This document shows positions 45,010 through 53,835 of a stretch of 64,000 nucleotides of DNA, in pieces. The notes below the pieces were generated by a model that made no database searches, was not told the DNA's origin, and saw only the letters and a program-made list of their open reading frames with translations. Numbering within the stretch: position 1 is the first letter of the stretch; the number at the start of each line of letters is the position of its first letter. Where the stretch lies: assembly GCA_902491215.1 (NCBI GenBank), contig CABUGV010000005.1, forward strand, positions 47,761 through 111,760, written 5' to 3'. The translations under genes and the position numbers were made by a program. Source of the DNA: 43-108 sp001915545 (GTDB lineage: Bacteria; Bacteroidota; Bacteroidia; Bacteroidales; Bacteroidaceae).

Positions 45010-45072
45010 ACACTGCGGGCGCTCGGAAAACAAATTGCGCGCGCTCGCAATAATGTTTCCGGGCGCCCGTAA
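45010..45072 (-). repeat. GC-rich intergenic repeat unit, copy B
   Basis: Read on the minus strand, the unit has the blocks GGGCGCCCGG, ATTGCGAGCGCGC, an AATTT tract and CGAGCGCCCGC, in the same order and similar spacing as copy A at 14395-14472. It lies between the ftsH start and the end of the LytTR gene. Confidence 0.55.
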
Positions 45073-45106
45073 TATTCAAAACGGAGGCCAAGACCATGAA
45101 AGGTAC

Positions 45107-45880
45107 TCAATAGAGTCCGGCAAACCAGTCCTTGAAATCTGAAACTTTCTGACGGCTGACAATAATTTTTTCTTCAGTTTCGACTGTAAGATTGACGACA
45201 AGGCGTCCAGTGAACCATACAGCCATGTCCTTAACTGCGGAACGAGATATGATATACTGACGGTTTACGCGGAAAAACACTGAAGGGTCAATGCTTGCGG
45301 CAACTTCATCAAGCGTGTGCGGAATAAGAATCTTCTCATGCCTGAGGGTAACGGCATAGACTGCACCGTCGACAATATAGAAATACAGAACGTCTGCCAC
45401 ATCAAGAGGTATCAACCTGTCGCCTTTAGACGGAATGAGAAAATGTGAACGGAAATGCGAGGTGTTTCGCAAAGCGCTGACCATGTCGCGAATATTATCC
45501 ATGCTTTCCGAATGAGGAGACGAAGATGTAAGAGCATCGAGTTTGTCGAGCGCCTTACGGACATCTTCTACACGTATAGGTTTCAAAAGGTAGTCCACGC
45601 TGTTGACCTTGAATGCGCGCAGGGCATACTCATCATAAGCTGTAGTAAATATTATCGGGCACGTTATGCTTATCCGGTCGAACAATTCAAATGAAGAGCC
45701 ATCGGAGAGATGTATATCCATAAATATCAGATCCGGCATCGGGTTGTTTCCGAACCACTCTACCGTATCGGCAATTCCTTCAAGAACATCCACAACTTCG
45801 ATGGATGCATCGACCTGTGACAGAATATTCTTAAGACTGCGCACGGCGGCACGCTCATCTTCAATTATCAAGACTTTCAT
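45107..45880 (-). CDS. LytTR family response regulator
   Basis: 257 residues: a receiver domain at 1-~120 with acidic pocket IIEDE and phospho-acceptor Asp55 in IFMDIHLSDG, and a conserved Lys in LLKPIR. A LytTR DNA-binding domain at ~150-255 has FFRVNRQYIISRSAVKDM. It is 43 bp downstream of the histidine kinase gene, forming a LytS/LytTR two-component pair. Target genes are not evident. Confidence 0.95.
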   Translation of the reverse strand: MKVLIIEDERAAVRSLKNILSQVDASIEVVDVLEGIADTVEWFGNNPMPDLIFMDIHLSDGSSFELFDRISITCPIIFTTAYDEYALRAFKVNSVDYLLKPIRVEDVRKALDKLDALTSSSPHSESMDNIRDMVSALRNTSHFRSHFLIPSKGDRLIPLDVADVLYFYIVDGAVYAVTLRHEKILIPHTLDEVAASIDPSVFFRVNRQYIISRSAVKDMAVWFTGRLVVNLTVETEEKIIVSRQKVSDFKDWFAGLY

Positions 45881-45923
45881 ATAGCATTATTTTTTCTTTT
45901 CGTTCAACATAGTTCACATACAA

Positions 45924-47018
45924 TCATCGTGGAATAGTCTGCTCTGCTTCACCCGGTTTAATGAGAGGCAAGCGCACGCAGAAATGCTCCTCCGTACGTT
46001 CAATGTCAATACCGCGTCCATAAAGCAGCTTGTAACGGGCATTCAGATTATGCAGACCAATACGTACGCCTTCACTTGGGGATGTGCTGAAACGAGGCTG
46101 AATGCGGTTGCAGACCACAAGCCAATCATCGGTTTCGGTAGCTATCGTTATCAACAGAGGCTTCTTACTGCTGACACGATTATGCTTGACAGCGTTTTCA
46201 ATAAGAAGCTGAAGCGACATAGGAGGAATTCTGCGCGTACGGGCCGTTTCGGAAATCCGTATGTCGAACTGCAGACTTTCTTCGTAACGCATTTTCTGCA
46301 GATAGATGTAGGCATCAGTGTAAGCCATTTCCTGAGAAAGATCCACTGTGCGGTTTCCGCTTTCCTGAAGAGAATAGCGCAGCACACTGGACAACTCATG
46401 TATGTAGTTCTTTGCTTTTTCTGGAGATTCGTCGACAAGAACCGACAATGTATTCAAAGAATTGAAAAGCATGTGCGGATTGAGCTGGCTCTTGAGCGAC
46501 TCGTACTGGCTTCGCGCATTTTCTGTAGCAAGCTTCTGATTCTCAACCGTCATAAGATGCTGTCTGCGAAGAAGGTACATGGCATAGGAAGAAGAGAAGA
46601 CGACGATAGAGGTGACAAAATCGCGCATCGGATGGGTTATGGCATACAGAACGGCATGAGGCTTGGCCACAAGCCCTGTACTGTGCGAGAAAACCAGCAT
46701 GCGCGACAATTCGCCCAGAAATACGGCTCCGGCATAAATGAATAAAAACGAAAAGAGAACATGCCAGTTGGTAATGCGTCTCGACGGATCATTGAAATGG
46801 AATACTGCGGAATTTACAAGAAAAAGAATTATGGTCACGGCAAAATAGCAGAGGCCTCCAACTATCACATTGAGAAGCGAACTCTGATAAACATGCTCGA
46901 AAATGGCCTCATTGTCAAGCGCCACCGACAGTTCTGGAAGAATAGTTGCCAAAGAAACTATCGATGAGACAACAATAAGAATCAAGATATTGCCTCTTAT
47001 TTCATTATTTGTATCCAT
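45924..47018 (-). CDS. LytS/YehU-type sensor histidine kinase
   Basis: 364 residues. Four N-terminal membrane helices (within ~10-150) have little extracytoplasmic sequence, then a short coiled coil, then the His_kinase domain with phospho-acceptor in LNPHMLFNSLNTLS and an ATPase N-box LQLLIENAVKHN. The final G-box reads GVRIGLHNLNARY. No extracellular sensor domain is present, so it may sense a membrane or lipid cue. It pairs with the LytTR regulator downstream. Confidence 0.94.
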   Translation of the reverse strand: MDTNNEIRGNILILIVVSSIVSLATILPELSVALDNEAIFEHVYQSSLLNVIVGGLCYFAVTIILFLVNSAVFHFNDPSRRITNWHVLFSFLFIYAGAVFLGELSRMLVFSHSTGLVAKPHAVLYAITHPMRDFVTSIVVFSSSYAMYLLRRQHLMTVENQKLATENARSQYESLKSQLNPHMLFNSLNTLSVLVDESPEKAKNYIHELSSVLRYSLQESGNRTVDLSQEMAYTDAYIYLQKMRYEESLQFDIRISETARTRRIPPMSLQLLIENAVKHNRVSSKKPLLITIATETDDWLVVCNRIQPRFSTSPSEGVRIGLHNLNARYKLLYGRGIDIERTEEHFCVRLPLIKPGEAEQTIPR

Positions 47019-47022
47019 AAAA

Positions 47023-47030
47023 CAAAAATA
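47023..47030 (-). promoter_or_regulatory. -7 element (TATTTTTG) abutting the histidine kinase start
   Basis: Minus-strand TATTTTTG, exact match, with 4 nt (TTTT) between it and the ATG at 47018. Use of this element would give a leaderless mRNA. No consensus -33 noted. Confidence 0.42.
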
Positions 47031-47189
47031 AGGATTTGAGATGAATTACTCATAAATATACTTAAATAAAAAAGCAACCAGTTTACACCTCAATCAAAAA
47101 GGAATATGTTCCAACTGCAGATAACTCCTGTTCAGACATGAAAAACGACAATTCGCATGTAAATGGTCAAAGAGCTGACTTTTTGGTGC

Positions 47190-47197
47190 TACCTTTG
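47190..47197 (+). promoter_or_regulatory. -7 element (TACCTTTG) for the DUF368 gene
   Basis: Exact TAnnTTTG match, 70 nt upstream of the ATG at 47268, divergent from the histidine kinase. Confidence 0.45.
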
Positions 47198-47267
47198 CAG
47201 TGCACTTCAATAATAACTGTGCTTTTTCAAAGCGAACAACAGATATATATTAAGCAACGGCAATTTC

Positions 47268-48277
47268 ATGACAGGAATCGAAAACAATGCGATTGACGGA
47301 CATGAATTGCCACAAGGTAAAAAGGAAGAAGGCAAGACAAAGCCACACAAAATCAGAAAACAACAAATAATGGGAAGAAGCATTAAGGATTATGCCATGC
47401 TGATGCTTAAAGGCATGGGAATGGGCGCAGCAGACGTTGTTCCAGGGGTATCAGGAGGAACTATAGCTTTCATTGCAGGCATATACGATGAACTCATCAA
47501 CTCCATTAAAAGCATCAACAGAGAAAGTCTGACTATGCTTTTCACCGGGAAATTTAAAGCATTTGCAAAAAAATCAATGCACCGTTCCTGTTGGCTCTCA
47601 TCTCCGGCATTGCCATCAGCGTTTTCTCTCTTGCCAAACTTATCACATGGCTTCTGACAGAACAGCCGATATTGATATGGGCATTCTTCTTTGGACTTGT
47701 ACTTGCTTCAACCTGGTTCGTAATGAAGGACATACGCGAATGGAATGTTAAAACAATACCTACATTCATAGCGGGTGCAGCTATAGCCTACTACATTACA
47801 GTGGCAACACCTGCAGACACTCCTTCGAACCTGCTGTTCATATTCTGTTGCGGTGCAATTGCGATATGCGCAATGATTCTGCCGGGAATATCCGGAAGCT
47901 TCATACTAGTGCTACTCGGCAAATATTTCTATATAATGGATGCAGTAAAAACATTTGACATAGTTATACTAGCAGTATTCGGTGCAGGCGCATTCATTGG
48001 AATAACAACATTCTCAAGAGTATTGTCGTTTACACTTAGAAGATTCAGAAATATGACTCTGGCCATGCTTACAGGATTTATGCTTGGATCACTCAACAAG
48101 GTATGGCCGTGGAAAGAAACAACGGAAATGACCATAAATGGAGAAACATTTGCAGCTGAAAGCAACATATTGCCGAATGTATACGTTGCAGAAGCTATTG
48201 GTCTTATGGCAATTGGATTTGCCAGTGTTTATATTTTGGAAAAACTGTCTAATAAAATATCCCAACCTAAAAACTAA
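47268..48277 (+). pseudogene. DUF368 membrane protein, frameshifted at an A7 tract
   Basis: Two overlapping frames together give one DUF368 protein of ~335 residues. The first (47268 to the tract) has KGMGMGAADVVPGVSGGTIAF; the second (from the tract to 48277) continues with LISGIAISVFSLAKLITW, CAMILPGISGSFILVLLG and about eight membrane helices. The frames join at A7 (47567-47573): one extra A would restore the reading frame through KK-INAPFLLAL. DUF368 proteins resemble undecaprenyl-phosphate transporters (the DUF368/PopT family), so the gene would bear on envelope glycan recycling. The break may be a sequencing error, a real inactivation or a slippage switch. A start at 47370 is also possible. 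Confidence 0.82.
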
Positions 48278-48296
48278 TAACCTTAAAATACCTAGA

Positions 48297-48498
48297 GGTC
48301 TCGAACAAAGAAACTAACGGACAGAACACACGATAGATAATATATGAATAGTTGACGAGACCGTATAAGATTCCTCAGCCGCCATGTGGGAACACCGCGG
48401 CAGAGGATTAAAACAAACATTTTGTTTTCCATGCTCAAAATCTTTCAGCTTTTCAAGGCCGTGGCTTGATATCTCAATTGATATAGAGCCACGGTCTT
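48297..48498 (+). other. highly structured intergenic stretch (possible ncRNA or compound terminator)
   Basis: The 388-bp gap before the GT2 gene holds four nested or successive inverted repeats: GGTCTCG (48297-48303) with CGAGACC (48356-48362); CCTCAGCCGC (48373-48382) with GCGGCAGAGG (48397-48406), one mismatch; AAAACAAA (48410-48417) with TTTGTTTT (48421-48428); and AAGGCCGTGGCT (48455-48466) with AGCCACGGTCTT (48487-48498), 12 bp with one G-U and an inner 5-bp stem. No ORF is credible here. No matching promoter was found, so read-through from the DUF368 gene is the likely source. Confidence 0.4.
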
Positions 48499-48624
48499 GA
48501 ACTTTTATACATATATACTGAAGTAAAGAAGATTGCAAAACGTAAATACAGCACATTGACAAACAAAAGAAGGATAAAAACAGAATATATGCTGGCAAGA
48601 TGTTATTTATCTGATTAATAGAAT

Positions 48625-48632
48625 TAAATTTG
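48625..48632 (+). promoter_or_regulatory. -7 element (TAAATTTG) for the GT2-LtaS-GtrA operon
   Basis: Exact TAnnTTTG match, 33 nt before the ATG at 48666. Confidence 0.5.
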
Positions 48633-48665
48633 CACATTATCTGAAAAATTGGAATTTCACGTTAG

Positions 48666-49640
48666 ATGGAAAACGGTGGCAGACTAATCATCGTGGTACC
48701 GTGCTTCAATGAAGAAGAAGTACTACAAGATACCAATAGGCAACTGTGCATGATTGCTGAAAAACTTGAAAAAGACGGCAAGATTGACAGCTGCAGAATT
48801 CTGTATGTGGATGACGGAAGCAAAGACAATACATGGAAAATCATCAGAGAACTGTGTTCCTGCGGAGATACATTGTGCAAGAATGGTATGCAACGCGTTT
48901 GCGGTATAAAGCTTGCGCACAATGTAGGCCATCAGAGAGCATTGTGGGCCGGACTGAATGAAGCCTGTCCCAAGTGCGACGCCGTAATATCCATCGACGC
49001 GGATCTGCAGGATGACGAAAACTGCATTGCAGACATGGTGGACAAATTCCACAATGGTGCAGACATCGTATATGGAGTAAGGAAGGAAAGATCTACCGAC
49101 ACAGTGTTCAAAAGAGTTACAGCACAAGCTTTCTACAGATTCATGCAGGCTATGGGTGGCGACATTGTTTACAACCATGCAGACTACAGACTTATGAGCA
49201 GACGCAGTCTGGAGGCGTTGCTGGAGTATCCTGAACGCAACCTGTTTCTTAGAGGAATGGTAAGGCTTGTTGGGTTCAACACTGCAGAAGTGTACTACGA
49301 CCGCAAGGAAAGGACGGCAGGAGAATCAAAGTATCCGCTCTCGAAAATGATAAACTTCGCAATAGACGGCATTACATCATTTTCGGTAAAACCTTTGAGG
49401 ATAATAGTAACATTGGGATTTGTATTCATTCTGATTTCCATAATCGCCATTGTTTACGGTCTGATTTCATACATTGACGGAAACGCAGTCGAAGGCTGGA
49501 CATCTCTTATTGTCAGTATATGGTTCATAGGCGGATGCATTCTCGTAGGACTGGGAATAGTTGGAGAATATATAGGAAAAATTTATACAGAAGTCAAACA
49601 TAGGCCTCTGTTCACAAAGGAAGAAACCATTAATATATGA
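48666..49640 (+). CDS. GT2 polyprenyl-phosphate glycosyltransferase (GtrB/DPM1-like)
   Basis: 324 residues: a GT-A domain at ~1-230 with VVPCFNEEEVL, the metal-binding SIDADLQDD and a QRALWAGL element, followed by two C-terminal membrane helices (~235-260 and ~270-300) and the conserved LGIVGEYIGKIY. Such enzymes load a sugar onto undecaprenyl phosphate on the cytoplasmic side for use by periplasmic transferases. Its stop overlaps the next ATG by 4 bp. GtrA at 51632 is the matching flippase. Confidence 0.94.
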   Translation: MENGGRLIIVVPCFNEEEVLQDTNRQLCMIAEKLEKDGKIDSCRILYVDDGSKDNTWKIIRELCSCGDTLCKNGMQRVCGIKLAHNVGHQRALWAGLNEACPKCDAVISIDADLQDDENCIADMVDKFHNGADIVYGVRKERSTDTVFKRVTAQAFYRFMQAMGGDIVYNHADYRLMSRRSLEALLEYPERNLFLRGMVRLVGFNTAEVYYDRKERTAGESKYPLSKMINFAIDGITSFSVKPLRIIVTLGFVFILISIIAIVYGLISYIDGNAVEGWTSLIVSIWFIGGCILVGLGIVGEYIGKIYTEVKHRPLFTKEETINI

Positions 49641-51628
49641 AAAAATTCTTTAGAGCCATGGCATTCGTATTGGGATGCCAGGCAACAGCGTTGATATTGA
49701 CGTTCCTCCTGCGCCTGCTGATGTTTTCAGCATGCCACGATATGATTGGAGACGAAAGTGCAGGAAGTTTTACGACGCAGGCAACGGCATTCGTCAAGGG
49801 AATATGGTTTGACACCGTTATCGGGTGCTACATATCCATATTACCGCTGACACTAATGTGCATCTGCGGAATAATCGGATATTACAGAAAATGGATTATG
49901 CGCTTTGTTGTCATTTATACATCAGTGCTCTATACGCTGGTATTCTTGATTTCATCGGCCAACATCCCATACTTCAAATATTTCTTCAAGAACATCAATT
50001 CTTCCATATTCGAATGGTTCGAGTATAAGGAGCAGACCGCTATGATGGTTACGGAAGAGGCATCATATCTGGTATACCTTATACCATTCATTGTTGCTAC
50101 AATTGCATACATAACAGTAGCACAACACATTGGATGCAGCATGCTGAAAGCCAATCATGCAGAAAGAGGAGGCATGGGCATACGAGAAAGAATAATGGCT
50201 GTCGGGGTTAGTTGTGTGCTGATCGGTGCGTGCATCTTCGGAATAAGAGGGCGTGTAGGATACAATCCTATAAAGATAAGTGCGGCTTACTACTGCAACG
50301 ATGCGTTTCTGAATCAGTTGGGAGTAAGTCCTACGTTCAATCTGCTTACAAGCGTTATGGACGACAACAGAAAAGACAACATGGACCTGAATCTCATGGA
50401 CGACAAACAGGCTGTGGAGAACATAAAGACGCTGTTGGGGCGCAACGAGCCTAAGGAGCCGGGGCTATCTCCTATTCGCAAACACATTGACGGCAAAGAC
50501 ACAGAATTCAAAGGAAGAAATGTAGTACTGATATTCATGGAATCAATGTCGGCAGATCTTATGGGACATTTCGGCAACAAAGACAACATCACACCGTTCC
50601 TGGACAGCTTGATGATAAAATCAATGGCATTCCATAATTTCTTCTCGGCCGGTATTCATACAAACCACGGAATGTTTGCCACATTATATTCATTTCCTGC
50701 AATAATGAAAAAGAATATGATGAAGAATACCGTCATACCTAATATTTCTGGACTTCCAACGGTTCTGAAGGACAATGGATACGCTACAATGTTCTTCATG
50801 ACACACGAAAGCCAATATGACAACATGAATGCATTTTTCAGGACAAACGGATTCGACGAAATATACTCTCAGGAAGATTATCCGGCAGACAAGGTTGTAA
50901 ACGGATTCGGTGTACAAGACGACTTTTTGTTCGATTATGCCATACCGGTACTAAATAAACATGCCTCGGAAGGAAACAAGCCGTTCTTTGCATGTCTGCT
51001 GTCAATCAGCAACCATCCGCCATACATGGTACCTGAGTATTTCCACCCGAAGAACAATGATGTAGAAAAACAGATTGTGGAATATGCAGACTGGTCAATA
51101 AAGAAATTCTTCAGTCAGGCATGCAGACAACCATGGTTCGACAACACAATATTCATACTCGTAGGAGACCACGGAAAGCTTGTCGGCAAAGCTGACTGCG
51201 AGATGCCTCAAAGCTACAACCATGTACCTTTCATGATTTACGGCAAGGGTATAGAGCCTAAAGAATTGTTCAACTTCGGAGGCCAGGTAGACATTGCACC
51301 GACTGTTCTGGGACTGCTCGGCATGGAATATGACCAAATAGGCCTAGGCGTGGATCTGCTCGGCGAGAAACGTCCATGCATGTACTTCACAGCAGACAAT
51401 ATGGTAGGTGCAAGAAATGAGAGTCATTTCTACTTTTATGAGCCTGCTACGGAAACCGAATATTTCTACGACTGCAACGACTTTAAAATGTCTGTGAGCA
51501 AAGACAAGAGCCATCCGGATTTCAAAATGCTGAAAAACTACAGTTTTTCAATGATACAGGGTGCGCAGTGGCTTATAAATGAAGGATACACTACGTCTAA
51601 AAGAGCCTTGGGAGAGACTACAAAGTAA
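49637..51628 (+). CDS. LTA synthase family sulfatase-fold phosphoglycerol transferase
   Basis: 663 residues. Five N-terminal membrane helices (within ~5-205) precede a periplasmic alkaline-phosphatase-fold domain. The metal site includes the glutamate in VVLIFMESMSADLMG, the nucleophile threonine in GIHTNHGMFATLYS, and the DHG motif in VGDHGKLVG. LtaS-like enzymes move phosphoglycerol (or phosphoethanolamine) from phosphatidyl lipids onto glycans. In this Gram-negative setting the product could be a glycerol-phosphate-decorated glycan or lipid. It is translationally coupled to the GT2 gene and 3 bp from gtrA. Confidence 0.92.
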   Translation: MKKFFRAMAFVLGCQATALILTFLLRLLMFSACHDMIGDESAGSFTTQATAFVKGIWFDTVIGCYISILPLTLMCICGIIGYYRKWIMRFVVIYTSVLYTLVFLISSANIPYFKYFFKNINSSIFEWFEYKEQTAMMVTEEASYLVYLIPFIVATIAYITVAQHIGCSMLKANHAERGGMGIRERIMAVGVSCVLIGACIFGIRGRVGYNPIKISAAYYCNDAFLNQLGVSPTFNLLTSVMDDNRKDNMDLNLMDDKQAVENIKTLLGRNEPKEPGLSPIRKHIDGKDTEFKGRNVVLIFMESMSADLMGHFGNKDNITPFLDSLMIKSMAFHNFFSAGIHTNHGMFATLYSFPAIMKKNMMKNTVIPNISGLPTVLKDNGYATMFFMTHESQYDNMNAFFRTNGFDEIYSQEDYPADKVVNGFGVQDDFLFDYAIPVLNKHASEGNKPFFACLLSISNHPPYMVPEYFHPKNNDVEKQIVEYADWSIKKFFSQACRQPWFDNTIFILVGDHGKLVGKADCEMPQSYNHVPFMIYGKGIEPKELFNFGGQVDIAPTVLGLLGMEYDQIGLGVDLLGEKRPCMYFTADNMVGARNESHFYFYEPATETEYFYDCNDFKMSVSKDKSHPDFKMLKNYSFSMIQGAQWLINEGYTTSKRALGETTK

Positions 51629-51631
51629 AAT

Positions 51632-52042
51632 ATGAAAATAAAAGACGAACATAAGGAAAAACTATTTCAGTTCATAAGATTTGCTTCTGTAGGAGCAATA
51701 TGCACTGCGCTCCACTATGCAATATATTATGTACTGCAGAAGTTTGTATCACCAACCCCGGCATATACAGCAGGATATGCTCTGTCTTTTATATGCAATT
51801 ATTTCCTGACGACGTTCTTCACATTCAAATCAAAAACATCAGCCGGCAATGCTCTTGGCTTTGCCGGCTGTCACGCTGTAAATTATCTCATCAGCATAGG
51901 ACTGCTGAATCTGTTCATCTATCTGGGAATAGACAAGTTGATAGCACCTATTTTAGTTCTTGCTATCGCTATTCCGGTAAATTTCATTCTGCTCAGAACA
52001 CTGTTTGTCACACTAAGCAGAAAGAAAGAGAAAAAGAAATAG
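51632..52042 (+). CDS. GtrA family membrane protein (putative lipid-linked sugar flippase)
   Basis: 136 residues with four membrane helices. Typical GtrA features are RFASVGAICTALHYAIYY near the N-terminus and YALSFICNYFLTTFFTFK in the middle. The C-terminus is very lysine-rich. GtrA proteins are thought to flip undecaprenyl-phosphate sugars made by GtrB-type GT2 enzymes, and such a GT2 is two genes upstream. It converges on the GT39 gene with an 18-bp gap. Confidence 0.93.
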   Translation: MKIKDEHKEKLFQFIRFASVGAICTALHYAIYYVLQKFVSPTPAYTAGYALSFICNYFLTTFFTFKSKTSAGNALGFAGCHAVNYLISIGLLNLFIYLGIDKLIAPILVLAIAIPVNFILLRTLFVTLSRKKEKKK

Positions 52043-52060
52043 GAATAGAAATAATCTTGT

Positions 52061-53773
52061 TCAACGGACTTTCTTAAACTTGAACAGTCCCTGAATGGCC
52101 TTGGCGCCATCATAACGCCTATCGGCTCTGAACACTTCTTCCAATTCGTAATCAGGGAAAACATCAGCAAAGATACCGTATGCATCGTCTACAGTCATCC
52201 ATATATATCCTTCGGCAGGCTTGTCCTTTGCGAATATTCTGACGCGGTCATTAAGATAATAGTTCAAGCCAAAGAAATGCAGAGGATTACCATATTCCTT
52301 AAGATCTACTTCCTTAAAAGAATATATATTGCCTTCAGGAACAATTTCATTAACCTTTGCGGCCAGTCCTTTAACTGATTGCGGTTTCAACACGGCAGGC
52401 TGATATACGGCATCGAATGCAATGTAAAAGCCGAATGTAAGAGCTATAAGAAGGTACAAATGTCTTACTGTAACCATATGACGTTCACAAGCCATCCACA
52501 TAGCGGAAAGAACTATAGGCACTAATGCAAACAAGCTTATGAAGATGTTTACATCACTAAGTGATCTGATAAGTGCCATATTTTCTGCAGCATTCTTGCC
52601 TGATATAAGCGATGAAGGCACAAAATCAAGCTTCACTATTACAAATACCAGAAATACAAGTATGAACACTACGCTCAAAACCGAACCATAAATCTTTACT
52701 GAAAGTGAATGCTTCTTTACAAGCCACAGCATGTACTCAGCAATAAAATAAGCCACGAACGGATACACCGGCATAATATATACGCTGCGTTTGCTTGACG
52801 GTATGCAATAGAAAACAAATATCAGCACTGCTGCAAGCAATGAATACTGGCGACAAGGATCCATACCTCTGAAACCAGTCCACATACGATTGAAGAACTG
52901 CTTGAACGTACAATCTGGCTTCTTATACTTCAAACCGAAGAGAGAGAACAGAATCAGTAAAGTCCATGGAGCAAAACCTGATATAAGAGTAATAAAATTA
53001 TAATACAGCGGTTCTTCATGCGACTCATAAGTCATCTGACCGGTAAAACGTCCGAAGTTCTCTTCACAGACAAGCGAAAGGAACGATTCACCGCCTTGCT
53101 GATAAGCTGCAACATACCAGCACAGAGGCAATACCATAGAACAGATACCAAGGCCAAACATGTACAAGAATACACGCCAGAACTTATATCCGTGAAGAAG
53201 CAGAAATACACCTGCAACCAGACAAGGCAACAACGCTCCAACAGGGCCCTTGGTCAGCGTAGCTACAGACATACACAAGACGGCAACCAACGGGAAACCT
53301 TTAAGCCCGCGTTCCCACCAGCGGTATAGAGAATAAATGGCACAAACTACAGCAGCAGTCAGTACCATATCTACACGGCAATTCACTCCTGCACGATGAA
53401 TCTCAAAAGCAGTGAACAGCACTGCCGATGCTATAAAAGCTACCTGTACACCACGTCGTCTTGCAAAAAAGCAGAAACCGGCCATAGTCATTACAATTAC
53501 CGCCAATGCTGACGGAAGACGCGAAGTATATTCATTTACACTACCCGTAATCAAAGAAAAAGCAGCTATGCACCAATGAAAGAATGGCGGTTTATACGGA
53601 ATATCTCCACCGTTGTTCTCCGGTAGAATCCAGTTGCCGGTCTTCAGCATAGTAAGAGCTACAACGCTTTCGCGTGGCTCGCCCTTTGTATAGAACTCCG
53701 TCTGCCCGATAAACGGCAATATAGACAATGCACACACTGCAAGAAGAATCCAAAAAGCCTTGTTCGTTTTCAT
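52061..53773 (-). CDS. GT39 family glycosyltransferase (ArnT/PMT-like)
   Basis: 570 residues with about twelve membrane helices. The N-terminus has the family's acidic first loop in LPFIGQTEFYTKGEPRES and the second YKPPFFHWCIAAFS. The remaining helices are typical of GT39/GT83 transferases, with a small soluble C-terminal domain (~470-570). These enzymes move a sugar from undecaprenyl phosphate to lipid A, protein or other acceptors on the periplasmic side. The donor may come from the GT2/GtrA pair across the convergent junction. It lies 62 bp downstream of the ABC exporter. Confidence 0.9.
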   Translation of the reverse strand: MKTNKAFWILLAVCALSILPFIGQTEFYTKGEPRESVVALTMLKTGNWILPENNGGDIPYKPPFFHWCIAAFSLITGSVNEYTSRLPSALAVIVMTMAGFCFFARRRGVQVAFIASAVLFTAFEIHRAGVNCRVDMVLTAAVVCAIYSLYRWWERGLKGFPLVAVLCMSVATLTKGPVGALLPCLVAGVFLLLHGYKFWRVFLYMFGLGICSMVLPLCWYVAAYQQGGESFLSLVCEENFGRFTGQMTYESHEEPLYYNFITLISGFAPWTLLILFSLFGLKYKKPDCTFKQFFNRMWTGFRGMDPCRQYSLLAAVLIFVFYCIPSSKRSVYIMPVYPFVAYFIAEYMLWLVKKHSLSVKIYGSVLSVVFILVFLVFVIVKLDFVPSSLISGKNAAENMALIRSLSDVNIFISLFALVPIVLSAMWMACERHMVTVRHLYLLIALTFGFYIAFDAVYQPAVLKPQSVKGLAAKVNEIVPEGNIYSFKEVDLKEYGNPLHFFGLNYYLNDRVRIFAKDKPAEGYIWMTVDDAYGIFADVFPDYELEEVFRADRRYDGAKAIQGLFKFKKVR

Positions 53774-53835
53774 ATCTGGGATAATATGTAGATTCGTTAA
53801 TGTTCAGATTTACTAATAATTGCAAAGGCATCAAA

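Noticed and set aside
44911..45033. 41-residue N-terminal extension of ftsH
   Set aside because: It runs into the GC-rich repeat unit and is Cys/Tyr-rich; the ATG at 44910 gives a normal short cytoplasmic N-terminus before the first membrane helix.
47268..48277. Two separate small membrane proteins
   Set aside because: Together they reconstruct one DUF368 protein in order, joined at a homopolymer tract, so a frameshift is the better reading.
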